A stretch of 64,000 bases of DNA, from NCBI GenBank assembly GCA_028583605.1, contig CM053331.1:9904857-9968856 (forward strand), written 5' to 3'. Position 1 is the stretch's first letter. Every line of letters begins with the position of its first letter. The translations under genes and the position numbers were made by a program. Below are positions 11,658 to 23,239 of the stretch, piece by piece. The notes below the pieces were generated by a model, which did no database searches, had not been told where the DNA came from, and saw nothing but the letters and a program-made list of their open reading frames with translations. Source of the stretch: Dastarcus helophoroides. Taxonomy: Eukaryota; Arthropoda; Insecta; Coleoptera; Bothrideridae.

Positions 11658-13043
11658 GGATGGCGCTTATCCAAATGAAACCAACCACCAAATTAGGAAT
11701 TTTGAGTTATGGTCACCAAAATATTGACAAATGAATACTATAATTTCTCTAAAAAGATCCAGCTCCTAAAGTATCTACAGCGTCATTTATTGGTTAACGG
11801 ATTAAGCGCCAAACTGACAAGTTGGTTTTTATATTTTTCTAAAAAGAACCAAGTGGCAGGTTCCATTCGAATAAGTAAAGCGCTCATGCCAGGTGGTCCC
11901 CTTTGACTATTTAATGTAAAGTTTGTTCTTGTTATACATATTTTTAAACGAGATTTTAGTTGGGCCAATATGGACAGAAGTAGAAAAATAATTTTGCTAG
12001 CATTAGAGTCACAAGGAAACATAGCATTTTCCCCGAAAAATAAAAAAATGTTGAACTTTATTTGCCTTCTAACACAGAAGAGCTCATTTTGTGGTCAGGC
12101 TCCTGCAATGGTCAAAATAGAAATATCAAAATTATTTTGATTTTAAAAGCCATACTCTCCGCACATGCAAGTTTGAAAAGGTTTTTTTAATATTTTGTTT
12201 CGTGACATAACTCTCTCCCAAATGACACTAATCTTGGCAAAATCTTGGCAATATTATTTCAGGGTATACACACTAAGAGAGTTGGAAAATATTATTTTAA
12301 GATGGTAGCATAAAAATGGGTCTGTAATGACAGAGATGTAAAGCAAAGATTTTTTCAGATGCGATGAATTAAAAAGGTAATAATAAATAGAAAAAAAGGA
12401 GTGTCCGGAGAAAATGTTGGTTAGCTCAAATGCCACGTAATAAAAATTGAGAAAGATAAGCCTCTTTCTCAAACAAGCACATTAATGTGAAAACTAAAAA
12501 AAAATATTTTAAAACAGGTAAGAGGAAGACCGATAATATTAACAGACTCAAAATAGGAACTTTTTTATCTCGGTGGAAAAAATATATCTGAGAAGAAATT
12601 AGCAGATAACAAAAGCGTTCTGCCATTAAGACCTACTAATATAAAAGACTGTTACATGAATTTAAAGATGCAAATTTTAAAGACGATATTGATAGATTTC
12701 GAAAATATATTGATTGTACTGAAATATTGTTATGTTAATATAATTAATGCATCACGTTCTATGTTCGTTCATCATTATCTTAATATACCCTTTTTTGAAA
12801 ATTGTATTTGTTTAGTTTTATATTTAACAAAAAGAAACCAACCGCCAAAAATATATTACAATACTATCAAATTTCAATATTTTTTAAAAATAAAAAAAAA
12901 TAGTATATGACGATCTGAACCAGTAGATATTAAAATGTGATAAAAATCTAAGATTATTATTTTTTATTGTTAAATTGTAATTTAAACGAAGATTACTCAA
13001 AACTTATAATTAGGACTTGGTTCCGTTTGGATAAGCACCATCC
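11658..13043. repeat. 27-bp inverted repeat pair spanning 1.4 kb
   Basis: 11658-11684 and the complement of 13017-13043 agree at 24 of 27 positions by my reading (GGATGGYGCTTATCCAAAYG, then RAACCAA). Such a pair suggests a DNA transposon or foldback, but I found no target duplication and the interior holds a LINE RT relic, so the boundaries are tentative. Confidence 0.45.
11709..12050 (+). pseudogene. LINE reverse transcriptase fragment (jockey/CR1-like palm), heavily decayed
   Basis: The plus frame reads GLSAKLTSWFLYFSKKNQV then ALMPGGPL, which matches the RT palm pattern GxSxKLxxWFxxYLxxRxQxV...GVPQGSxL of jockey/CR1-type LINEs. A stop follows GGPL. After it, IFKRDFSWANMD and ALESQGNIAFSPKNKKML match the DDxKIFKRI...W...N.M.FNxxKCK stretch that follows the FADD box. 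The catalytic FADD itself is not readable. Only about 110 residues of the ~900-residue protein remain. I am fairly sure this is RT-derived but not of its clade. Confidence 0.45.
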
Positions 13044-13202
13044 TGTTCATATTAAACTCTGACAACATTTAAAATTCTTACTATTTTTTTTTCACATCTA
13101 AGCTTTAAGCGACATAACATCACTTTATTTTAAAATGTAAAATTTCTTAGAATTTCAACTCATTTGTCTAGATTTGAACTTTAAAACTGGATTTTTTATA
13201 TT

Positions 13203-13625
13203 CAGCGTGTCCCATGCTGTACTTATTGGGCTAGGTTAGGTTAATTGAGAAGGTAGAGAAATGAATTTAAAAAATTTTGAATGGCATCAGTTAATCTTAT
13301 ATTACGCTCTCTTCAAACTTTAGTGGTTGCTGCCATCCTGAAACCTGAAACGCGTCCCCCTTTTTTCGCTGAAACTAAATTTTCACTAAATACAGCCATG
13401 GAAAGCAAGTCACCATTGAAGTGACGTGCTTCCCCTAAAAAAAGAAATAGTTTTATATGCAAGGTGTCCGAAGATGTACTTACAGGCGATATCTCAGTTA
13501 GTTAAAAGGATAGAGAGATTAATCAAAAAAAATTTTAAATGGTATCAATTAGTTCATTTAAATGCATTTTTAAAACTGCAGCAGCTGCTACCGCCCTGAA
13601 GAAACCATCTCCTATCCCTTTTTTC
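13203..13625 (+). repeat. Imperfect ~250-bp direct duplication
   Basis: 13205-13345 (gtgtcccatgctgtactta ... ggtagagaaatgaat ... aaattttgaatggcatca ... gctgccatcctgaa) and 13456-13605 (gtgtccgaagatgtactta ... ggatagagagatt ... aaattttaaatggtatca ... gctaccgccctgaa) match in order. Between them, 13406-13434 can fold as a hairpin with GTCAC/GTGAC arms. The ggtgtccc start resembles mariner-type termini, but no TA-flanked ends were found. Confidence 0.5.
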
Positions 13626-13719
13626 AAATTTCTATTTTTAAGAGAGATGAGTGGCCTAAAGGCCCAGCGCAACCATTCATAAAGTTGTCTCCGGCATTAT
13701 GGACAGCTAAGCTTTAACA

Positions 13720-13908
13720 ATCATTTAACATAGAATTCTTATTTACTACTTTCAACAGTTTAATATTATTATCTATCCTATGATCTAATTTAAAAGCATG
13801 TCGAGCAACACTTGACTTCTCAGTTCTTGCGTACCTCAAAAGAGCCAAATGCTCCTTCAGTCGGATTTTAAGAGATCGTCTAGTCTGCCCGATGTACCGC
13901 TGGGCCTT
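13720..13908 (-). pseudogene. Penelope-like element GIY-YIG endonuclease fragment
   Basis: The minus strand reads RYIGQTRRSLKIRLKEHL, ALLRYARTEKSSVARHAF and KLDHRIDNNIKLLKVV, ending NSMLNDC and a stop. YIGQT is the second half of the GIY-YIG signature and R..LK.R..EH is the conserved helix after it. This domain ends the RT-GIY-YIG protein of Penelope-like retroelements and nicks target DNA. The GIY half and the whole RT are missing. At 13908 it abuts, head to head, a plus-strand Penelope terminal repeat, an inverted join typical of these elements. A second relic with nearly the same protein sequence lies at 62183. Confidence 0.8.
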
Positions 13909-13985
13909 TAGAGCAACCTCTGTTGTGTTTTTTAATCTTTCTTGGTTTCAGGGGACAAGATTTGTATTTCAATTTTTTAAAAATT
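13905..13985 (+). repeat. Penelope-like terminal repeat, 3' portion
   Basis: It starts at ttagagcaacctctgttgtg and runs through cttggtttcaggggacaaga to tatttcaatttttt. It matches the 20.3-kb and 58.6-kb copies downstream of the ribozyme cleavage position, but it lacks the CTGAAGA-GAAA core itself. Starting just after the expected cleavage site is suggestive of a processed RNA end. Confidence 0.6.
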
Positions 13986-13989
13986 TATT

Positions 13990-15530
13990 CTCAAAAATTC
14001 GCTTGTTAGCCATATATTTCGGTTTGATTCCCAACATTCATAATATTTTAACTAAAGTTGTAGTTAAAACCTGCTGTTTGTTTATTTGTTTTCTACAATT
14101 TCGTAATTAAAGACTCCTTTTTATGTGATAATAATGTAGCAACTTAAGCATCATGACGTTAAAAGCCGTGACATTTTTATATATACAAACTTCAATTTCA
14201 ATCTGAATTTGTATAAAAAATATCGGGACTTCTAAAATTATGACATTAAAGCGGCCACATTGTCACATAAAAAGAAGTCATAAACAAAAAATGTCTATTC
14301 CCAAAATTTCAACTTTTGCTCAAAATTCAATCTGTACTTAGACTTGAAAGTGTTTTCCCCTTATTCTAAAACGTTGAATTGAAACCCAAATTCTTAACAA
14401 AATGGTATTTTATTAGTTTCGAATCTTGTCAACATTTTGTCTTTATTCTGAAATAGTATCTTAACATGAAAAAGTTTTGATCATTAGCGCTATCTCGACT
14501 AGTATAAATTAGAAACACGAGAAAGTTACGTCATTTCACATTTTAACAATCTATTTGTTAAATCAACAATCTCATTAGACAAGATAATGATTTTATATGC
14601 TTGTATTCTAATTTGCTTGTTAACGTTATCTCCATTTCCTCCTGCTTTCAGTAACCTTTTCAGTAAAGTACTGTAAAGCTGCCAACGCATGAGATTTTAA
14701 CTAAAGAAAATAAGTTCCTGGCAAAGTAGCGTGCACATCAAGATTATCATCAAGCTACCTTTTGAAACATTAAAAGTTTATGCGAAGTAGTTGGGAAATA
14801 TTACTTTTACTTAATCAGGAGCTTCATTCGAGATTCCCATTGAAGCTTAACACGTCGGAAACGATTTTCTAAGCCAACTTTCAGAGAAACATACCCATAC
14901 ATGCAGAGCACTGATTATAAATATTCTTGTTAGCAAGTTTACTGAGCTCCACCAGTTTGATATTTATCAGTGATGTAGCTGCATAATCCATTATACCGTC
15001 TGTTGGTGGAAAGAGAATTGTTGTGTGTTTCGTAAGTTCTGAGCGATTTATCTGGTTGTTCGGGGAAAGATGATGCGAAATATAGAGCTCCAGGCTATAT
15101 TGCAGACAGTTCAGTGGAGTGAAACACAAATGTGGGAAATATCATTATACTGGCCTCGCGGAGCTGAATATTTCAACGCGCATAAAAGAAATCCTCGGAA
15201 AGACAAGAAAAGAAATGAAAATGGATATTTTATAAGAAAATGTATATTAGTGTACACTTTCTCTTGGTTCCTTTGGATTATGAATTGGCGCGGATCCCGC
15301 AATCTACGAAATGACGTTTATAAACGCTGAAATTGGGTAGAAGTCACACGTAATTAAAACTGAGAAGAAGCTTTTAAACTTTTGAAGCCTATCCAATCTA
15401 TCTGTCTAGAAATGAAAAATTGTGGGAGCTTTACATTTCAGGGGCCGTAAAGGCTAACTATAAATAAAGACGATAAAAGTTGCTTACAGATTTCTTGATA
15501 ACTAAAATTATCCTTCAGACATCGTAAGCG
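13990..15530. other. 1.5 kb without a supportable gene
   Basis: Frames of 80-90 codons on both strands around 14881-15330 overlap one another and show no motif. The segment 14640-15350 is less A+T-rich than its surroundings and may be an old element, but nothing is identifiable. Confidence 0.35.
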
Positions 15531-17240
15531 GAAATTTTGAATTTTTGAAAATTCCAACTTTTTTTTGAATATTTTGACTTTTTTTGATAATATCGACATC
15601 TTTTGACAGCTTTGCCTTTTTCTAAATTTCGAATTTTTGCGATCTAGGTGCGTTTTAAAAGTTCAACTCTCTCCAAGTTTTTCATTTATATTATTTCAAA
15701 ATTTCTACTTTTCTCAAAATTTCCTATACGAATACATAAGTATTTTTCCGAAATGGTAACCTTTTCTGAAAATTTCGACTTTTTGTTAACAGTTTAACTA
15801 TTTTGGTTAATGTCGCTTTTGTTGAAAATTTATTATTTTTTTTTATTCCTACTATTTTGAAAAAAACATTTCAAAAATTTGACTTTTGAAAATTTTCCAT
15901 TTTTCTCAAAGCTTTTACTTCTATTGTCTTTTTTTAAGAAACTGGACCTTTTTACGACATTTTCATCTTCTTTAAATGTTGATCTTCTTTACAAAAGTTT
16001 GACTTTTCTGAATATTTTGACTTTTTGAACATTTTGACCCCCCCCGTTGATTTTTTTAAAGAATGTCGACATATTTTGGCAATTGCGCTCTTTTTTGAAA
16101 ATTTTATTCCAAATTTTAAAATATCAACGTTCAAAATTTAAAGTTTTTTTACAAAATTTCCACAACATTTTCGAAATTTTGATTGTATTTTTCAAAAAAA
16201 AACTTTCTGATAATTTCCAATATTTTTCTTACAATTTTAACTTTTTTGTCTTTCCTTGAAAATGTATTAAATTTCGTTAACTGTTTTAAAAACTGTAACA
16301 GTCGTCAAAATATTGACCTTTGAAAATTTTAATTTTTCTCGAAATGTTTACTTTTTTGATTTTTAATAGAAATTTGGGCCTTGATTCTGTACATTTTAAA
16401 ATTCCTCCTGTTTTCAAAATTTTCAGTTTTCTTAAGCTTTTGACCTTTTTCTCAAAATTTTCAGTTTTCTTAAGCTTTTGACCTTTTTCTCAAAATCTTC
16501 TCACTTTCTTTAAATTTTGACCCCTTTTCAAAATGCTGACTTCTCAAAATTTTCACTTTTGAAATATTAATTTTCTTTTTTGGAAATGTAATTCTACATT
16601 TTAAAATTTGCATTTTGGAAAGTTAAAGTTTACAAAATTTCCACAACGTTTTTAAAATTTTGATTGTATTTTTCATAAAAAAGCTTCTTGATAATGGCAA
16701 CTCTTTCTTAAAATGTTCTCTTTTTCGACTTTTTATAAAAAGGTATTACATTTTGTTAACTGTTTCGGAAAAATTTTTACAATTTTCAAAATATTGACAT
16801 TTGCAAGTTTTCAGTTTTTCTCAAAATGTTTATTTTTTTTTTTATTTTTTTAATAAAAACTTGCGCCTTTATTCCCAGCGTTATAAAACTTCTACTGTTT
16901 TCAAAATGTTTAGTTTTTTGAGCTTTTGACCTTCTTCTCAAAACTTTCTCACTTTCAAGTCAAAATTTTGATTTTCAAAATTTTGATTTTTAAAATTTTG
17001 ATCCTGTTTGAATATTCTTTGAGCTTTTGACTTTTTTCTTAAAATTTTCTTACCTTCTCCATATTTTGACTTTTTTTTTTCAAAATATTGTCTTTCAAAA
17101 CTTTGACTTTCAAAATTTTAATCCTTTTTGAAAAATTTCGATTTTTTTTGAAAATTTTATTTTTTGATAATTTGACTTTATTTAAAAATATTGAATTGTT
17201 GGAATTATACATTTTAAAATTTCTACTCTTTCTATAAAGT
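15530..17240. repeat. Degenerate T-rich array 2 with higher-order units
   Basis: Diverged tttcaaaattttgactttt units with clear strand bias (T-rich on plus). Two higher-order copies of about 480 bp are readable: about 16140-16560 and 16622-16960 share acaaaatttccacaac, ttttgattgtatttttca, ttaactgttt and a gcgccttt/gggccttgatt block in the same order. A 38-bp unit is exactly doubled at 16421-16458 and 16459-16496. Small open frames in it are artefacts. Confidence 0.65.
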
Positions 17241-17656
17241 GTGTTCGTGGGATAAGTGTAAGTGGGATAATATAGCTAACTTTGTCCTCAGTAAAGATAA
17301 AAAGTCTGCTAATGGGGCAAAGTAGTTCGGGATTTTATATCCATTAACCCGACATTGATACGATGGGGTATAATATATCCCAACCTACTTTACAACGTCA
17401 TAGACAAAATTTTCTAAGTAATTTAATGTCACATGTCATATGTCAAAAGTGAAGCTTTGTTAGAAATAGTATAGAACTGGCTTTGGATGCCATAGAACTA
17501 TGAAGTACTGTCAATTTTAATAATTGTTCCGTGTCGTTACTGCGTAAAATGTTAATGTTTTAACCTTCAATTAATAAAGTGTTCCTTTTGTCTGCAAGCG
17601 CCGCTCTTCAACAAACTTAAGCGTCACAAAATAATAGCTAATAACTTTTCTAACAA

Positions 17657-18603
17657 GATGGAAGACTGCAAAGGTTATCTTCATTCCCAAGTCAGGTAAG
17701 GGTGGAAAATTTTCTCAAAATTACAGGCCAATAAGCCTCTTTTCCAACTTGGGTAAGGTGACGGAAAGGATTTTAAAGAAGCGTCTGCAGAATATCATCA
17801 GCGATCGCGACATCATTCCTAAGGAACAATTTGGGTTCCAACCTATGCACTCTACCTCAGACCAACTGCTGAGAGTGGTTAAAACAATCACTCAACGCAT
17901 GAACTGGAACTAGGTAGTTGGAGCTATTTTCTTCGATATCTCCAGGGCATTTGACACAGTTTGGCACCAAGGACTAGTCTACAAGATGCACCAGTTTGGA
18001 ATGCCTCTAACAATGGTTCAAATGGTAAGCTCGTTCCTGGACCAGCGCTCATTCAAAGCAAAGGTGGGACAGAAACTATCAAAACAGTTTGGGCTACAAT
18101 ATGGGATGCCTCAAGGCTCTGCCTTGTCACCTCTGCTGTATTCTCTGTTTACAGCAGACATCCCGAGAACCAATCCAACACTCGACCACACCTTTTTGGC
18201 AACTTACGCAGACGACAAAGCTTTGGTGGCGTACTCTTACAGTCGAGAATTGGTCACCAGACGACTTCAGGAGGCAACAGACTAGATTACTTCGGTCAAT
18301 GGAGAATCCAAGTCAACGCAGACAAGACCTAAGCAGTCTTTTTCTCCCGAAGAAGACTCCAACCGTATGGACATGTAAATGTTTATGGGCAAATCGTCGA
18401 CTGGAGACTTCAGGCAAAGCATCTAGGTGTAATTCTTGACAAAACACTTACTTTCCAGGCACACATCGATTATGCAGTGTCCAAAGCCAAAATGCTGAAG
18501 GGACTGCTGCAAGCGATGATTGGTAGAAATAGTAACCTGTCCATTGAACTTAAAATGTTACTATACAAATCAATCATAAGACCAGCAACAGGCTACATCG
18601 CTA
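17657..18603 (+). pseudogene. Jockey-type LINE reverse transcriptase, 5'-truncated and broken
   Basis: The plus strand encodes RT in order: KVIFIPKSGKGGKFSQNYRP and ISLFSNLGKVTERILKKRL (fingers), IPKEQFGFQPMHSTSDQLLR, an in-frame TAG, then GAIFFDISRAFDTVWHQGLV (palm Asp), YGMPQGSALSPLLYSLFTAD, and TYADDKALVAYS (catalytic YADD), followed by a further stop, frameshifts, and LGVILDKTLTFQAHIDYAVS in another frame. The start cuts into the RT, so the endonuclease and ORF1 are absent. It stops at about 18603 after SIIRPA. The Y-A-D-D box and FGF..MHSTSDQL place it in the jockey/CR1 superclade of insect LINEs. At least two stops and one frameshift make it dead. Confidence 0.88.
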
Positions 18604-19692
18604 ATAATCGAGTTGCATTCAAAGATTTATCATATCATTGACAATGATAACATAAAAAAATCAACAAACCTTTAAAACGAAATTTGAATTTAGATTATTA
18701 TGATAGGTAACCAAAGTATTATAATTTTAATTCAGGTATTATGTGCAACTAAGTTATTATGAAGATGCTAAATATTATGAGGTTGATAATTATCAATAAA
18801 TTTTAAGGACTCTTAATTTTCAATGATACCATAAATACATTCATGTTATTTTGTTTTAAATAGTAAGCCACTCAAAAACACATATGCCTTTTAAAATGCA
18901 TAAAATGCAGAAAATATTGAATATAAATAAATACTCTTTCCGATGTGTATGCATAACTCCATTTTAATAATGAATTGATAAATGTAACCTTTAACGTTTG
19001 TGAATTTAATGTGTAATAGGACGTGCAAAGAATTTGAAAATAATTTTAAACGTCGATAAATAATTAATTTTAATTTTCCAAATCGAAAATTTTAATAATG
19101 TGTTTAGACTACTTTAATAATGGGGCAGACTTTCAGAATTAAGACCTGTTTCAAGTTTTCTTTACCACTGACACAAGAACATTGCCCAAGGTAACCAAAA
19201 AGTGATCGACAGCTCCACTGAAAATTAACATTTTAGAACATTTCTTATAGTATTTTGTTGCGTTCACTTCTTTAATTTCGTTAGGTTTATTTCCAATTTT
19301 ACGTTTCAATTTTAATAGCCGGTCTAATCAACGAGCCAATCTAATCCACGGATTTAATCGTAAAGACATATCTCCACACTTGGCTCATCATATACCAAAT
19401 ATATGATTTCCACTAATTTACGTATCTGTACACATATTAGATCTTCCAATTAAATCTGTCAGTTAAAAACTTTACGTTAGTGAGCTAATACTCGTCACTT
19501 TTGTACGAATTGGACTTAGCTCGCGGTATGTTTGCATGCAGCCGAGATTTGGTTTGTTTTATCTGGCATTTTTGAGTGAAGGGTGTCAAAGTCACAACGA
19601 ATCAAAACCTTTAACGGCCACTAACTGAGATTTATATTTAGTCTGTGCAAGATAAATTCTGCCGATTAGCTAAGCGAATTCAAATACACAGG
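18604..19692. other. 1.1 kb without a gene
   Basis: A+T-rich, with poly-TA-like words such as ttattatgaagatgctaaatattatgagg at 18730-18790. No coding frame or RNA gene was seen. Confidence 0.35.
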
Positions 19693-19943
19693 CCAATAGG
19701 TTTGAACATTTATTAGATTCGAAGTTTGGAAACCAAATATCGGTTTCGATCTTGTTAGACCTCGTCATTTTGGTATATCCAACTCGAATGCTAACAAATG
19801 TTCCGACAAGTAAGTACTAAAGGATCCACGGACGTCAAGCGTGTGACTTTTAGTACTGCCACCTATTGGTCCGTAGATAAACTATGGCCATCGCCATATT
19901 TGGTTTCCAAACTTCGAATCTAATAAATGTTCAAACCTATTGG
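19693..19943. repeat. Perfect 48-bp inverted repeat, 251-bp foldback
   Basis: 19693-19740 is the exact reverse complement of 19896-19943 across 48 bases (ends CCAATAGGTTTGAAC). The 155-bp loop contains further short dyads. Perfect arms in an otherwise decayed neighbourhood suggest a recent foldback or MITE, or a palindrome formed in situ. No target duplication was found (flanks acacagg and tcgtgca). Confidence 0.7.
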
Positions 19944-20262
19944 TCGTGCATTACCATCCTTGTCTTCTGGGAACTTTTTCCTAGAGAGCAACCGCTTCGC
20001 TAGGTGGCAGTGTTTCAACTGTTGACAGTTCAGCTACCTATGATTCACTATACACGCCTGAATTTGTGTGCGCTACATGAATTTGTAGTCTAGGTTGCAT
20101 TCTACTTGCATAATCGAATTCAGTTTGTGGCTCGGCTCGGTCCATTAACGTAAAGTTAGTTCCCTTAATTTGATATGTGCCATATCCGATTCGTCGAGTA
20201 ATCCGCTGGTGTATGGCCAGCTATTAGGCGTTTTGGTTAAACGAACTGATCCTTGGTTATCT

Positions 20263-20415
20263 TCAAAAATTAAAATGCAAATCTTGTCCCCTGAAACCAA
20301 GAATCTATGACTCTGAAGATGATAGCTTGGCTATCGAAACGCGTTAAAGCAACCTTTGTTGTGTTTTTAAATCTTTCTTGGTTTCAGGGAAAAATATTTG
20401 TATTTTAATTTCAGC
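20263..20415 (+). repeat. Penelope-like terminal repeat with inverted flanks
   Basis: 20281-20302 (cttgtcccctgaaaccaaga) is the reverse complement of the cttggtttcaggg block at 20378-20392, so the ribozyme core sits between inverted copies of the same terminal sequence. tattttaattt at the right end is mirrored by aaattaaaatgcaaa on the left. Confidence 0.6.
20306..20358 (+). ncRNA. Hammerhead-type ribozyme motif
   Basis: CTGAAGA (20313-20319), stem II GATAGC/GCTATC (20321-20326/20330-20335) with loop TTG, GAAA (20336-20339), then ACGCGTT (20339-20345), which gives the A15.1-U16.1 and C15.2-G16.2 pairs and a GUU cleavage triplet. ACGCGU is self-complementary, so two molecules could share a longer helix III, as known for the mini-hammerheads of Penelope elements. 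Stem I next to the core is poor in this copy. Confidence 0.65.
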
Positions 20416-20419
20416 TATT

Positions 20420-20940
20420 AAGCATACATCTCACAATATCAAGCATCATATTACTGCTTTTTTTTATCATAATGGTTTTTATGACTTTAAAATAAAAGTT
20501 ACTTAAATATGCTTTTTCTGTGACGACGCCTTTAACATAAAACATGTGACGTATCAAATTATTCAAATAATAATGCTGAATTTGAAAATGAGGAAATTCA
20601 ATATGACGTCTATAAGAAAGAACAAAGGAGCCATAATTTTGTCCAAATTTATTTAACACACAAAATAATTAGCTTTGCAACTGCAAAGATTTTTAAAACG
20701 TAAGCAAAAATGATCAAAGGTTTTTGTTTAATCGGACTAAAAATAAAGAAGTTACAGCAGATTTTAAAAAATGACGTTTTTTTTTCTTAATAAAATCTAA
20801 ACATGTCAGCATTCCACTATTAATGAAATGTTTATGAACACAAAATTTTGCACTACTTTGCTTATATAATGGACTTTCTAGCTCCACTAACAAAGAAGTT
20901 AACCATGTTATCCCATGTGCAGTAGAACTCACTGTATATT
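20420..20940. other. No gene seen
   Basis: Frames at 20411-20659 and 20714-20932 (minus) are short and motif-free. Composition is as in the flanking A+T-rich DNA. Confidence 0.35.
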
Positions 20941-22260
20941 TTCCAAAATATTAAGTTTTCTCAAAATTGTGACTTTTTTTGGTAGATTTCGACTTTCTTT
21001 CAAAAATTATACTTGTATATTTTTTTTATTTAGACTGTCTTAAAAATTTTGAATTTTTATGAAATATGAAATGTTTTTTGTTTTTTTTTTCAGATCTGGA
21101 TTTTCTTTAAAATTCTCACTTCTCGTAAATAAAAACTTTTTTGGATATTATGTGCCTTTTGAATATTCCATTTAACAATTTAGCCTTAGACTTTTCTGAT
21201 TCTACATTTTAATATTTCCAATGCTTTTAAAATTTGACGTTTTTTTTTCAAAATTTATACACTTGAACTATATTTTCCGAAATTTTAGCTTTTATGAAAA
21301 TTTCAGCTTTTTTGAAATTTTAAAGTGTTTTGTAAATGTTGATTTTCCTTGGAGAATTAGAACATTTTATTTCAATTTCGACTCTGACAAAATTTTGACT
21401 TTTTTTTAAATTTTGGATTTTAAAAATGTTCACCTTTTCTTAAAATGTTTACTCTTTTCTCATAGTTTTGAATTTCTATTAGGAGATTTGGACATTTTTT
21501 TCAAAATTTTCACTTCCTTTAAATATCGACATATTTTACAAATTATGCTTATAAAAAAAATTCGATTTTTCTACAAATTTCGGTCTTTTAAAAAATAAGT
21601 ACAGACTTATTTCGAATTTTAAGTTATTCCAAGATTTCTACATTTACTCATAAATCTGAAATTTTTTCTATAAGTTTTAGATTTTTTTTTTAATTCTAAT
21701 TTTGTTGGAAGTTGCAATTCATTTTTAAAATTTAAAAATGTATTATGAATGTTTGGAGTATTTCAGTATTTTATTGAATTTCTCCCTTTTTCTCTTCTTT
21801 TCTGAGCTTATATATGCTTTTTTTAAGTTTTTTTCTAATTCTCCTAATTATCCAATTACCCACACACTACTACTAACAACGACTATTTTGAGTTTAATTT
21901 TAAACTATTTTTATTATAAATTCCGAAATTGTTAAACATTTTGTGTCTACATTTTCAATTTCTTAATCTTTACGAAGGTATCTTTTACAGATCTTGTTTT
22001 TTTAAATATTTTTCGAATGCAAAATATGTTTAAATTTTGAGCTTTCTTTTTAAAATCCGAATTTATACATACGTTTATTATCTCTAAACACAAATTATAT
22101 TTTTATATGCATTTTAACTTTTTTCCAAAATATTTATTTTAATCCCTAAAATTTTAAGTTTTTATCAAAATTTTAAACTTAAAGTTAAAATTGTCTTTTT
22201 CCATTTTGACAGATAATGTGCTACTTTAAAAAACTCAAAATCTCACCCCTCATTATCCAT
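20941..22260. repeat. Degenerate T-rich array 3
   Basis: T-rich on plus, with tttcgactttt, aaaattttgaattt and similar diverged units, no exact period. Long F/L/S-rich open frames inside are due to composition. Confidence 0.55.
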
Positions 22261-22885
22261 TAAAAACAGTTGGCATTAAAAAATATATAAAGATGCTTCT
22301 AGAGCGCCATTTAAAATGTCTTGTTCTTTTTTTTAGTAGTAGTAGGAAATATTTTTATAATTATTAATGTGATTAAACTAAATGTGCGCCACAAAAATGA
22401 CCCTTGCCAAATATTGTTATATAAATCAACAAAACTCTGTCAGGTTACTATGTTAATAATAAACAGATAATTTTCTGACTCTTTTATGCTTTCCTATCTA
22501 TGTATAAGTATTTAATTATAATTATCACAAAATGAGAAAAAATAATATAAACAAACTTGTGAGAAAAGCAGTTTTGCTAAATTCATATATCTTTAAGTTA
22601 CGCTATAATGATTTAATAAATCTTTACTTTTCTACACTTATTGTTTAACATCATTATTTCACTTTACATATTTTTTTCTTCTTTATTTATTTAGCACTTT
22701 ATTAGAAATTCGAATAGCGTGGCGTGCATTCGTTTGTACTTATCAATAAAAAAAATAGTGTGGGTTATTTATCAGTGGGAAAGTTCCACTGGTAGCGATT
22801 TTCGTGCATCCCAAATCAGAGCAGATTTGTCCGCGTAGAGTACAATCAGTGGAGCGTAGGCGGCAACGGCAGGTCAAAATAGAAG
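22261..22885. other. No gene seen; left flank of LTR element
   Basis: A+T-rich up to about 22700, then a more balanced stretch to 22885 with short dyads (gggaaagttccactgg). The last four bases before the element, GTTC (22886-22889), are its target duplication. Confidence 0.35.
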
Positions 22886-22889
22886 GTTC

Positions 22890-23230
22890 TGATACCGGAG
22901 CGAAATAAATATATTTTCAATTTTCCCGCTTTTGACGACACTCGCTGCATCAAAGCGCTAGGCACCCCTAATGAGTGAATTGTGATTCACTCAAGTCCCT
23001 CGGGAGTAAGTGCAGTTCCTTCGTTGTCGCCAGTACTCCACCAGCGCGCAAGATTTCTCCAACCGTCGAGAATCTTCAGCCGCCCAGTTCCCATTGCGAC
23101 CTTTGCCCATTTGCCTAGCGCTTTGACCGCAAATTTTCTACCGACGCCGACGTACGACATTGATAGTGCACCGTTGCGACCCGAGCTTAAAAACCGTAAG
23201 TCTTTTTTTTGCATTTTTTTTTCTTCTTTA
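22890..23230 (+). repeat. 5' LTR, 3'-truncated
   Basis: 341 bp collinear with 25346-25686, differing by a few substitutions and small indels (an extra ccgttg here; an extra block near tctgctgtcg in the other copy). It contains AATAAA near the start and a consensus splice donor, ACC/GTAAGT, with GT at 23196. Similarity ends at cttcttta. Confidence 0.75.
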
Positions 23231-23239
23231 TTTAATTTC

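Noticed and set aside
14881..15330. Three overlapping frames of 63-86 codons
   Set aside because: They overlap on opposite strands, with no domain.
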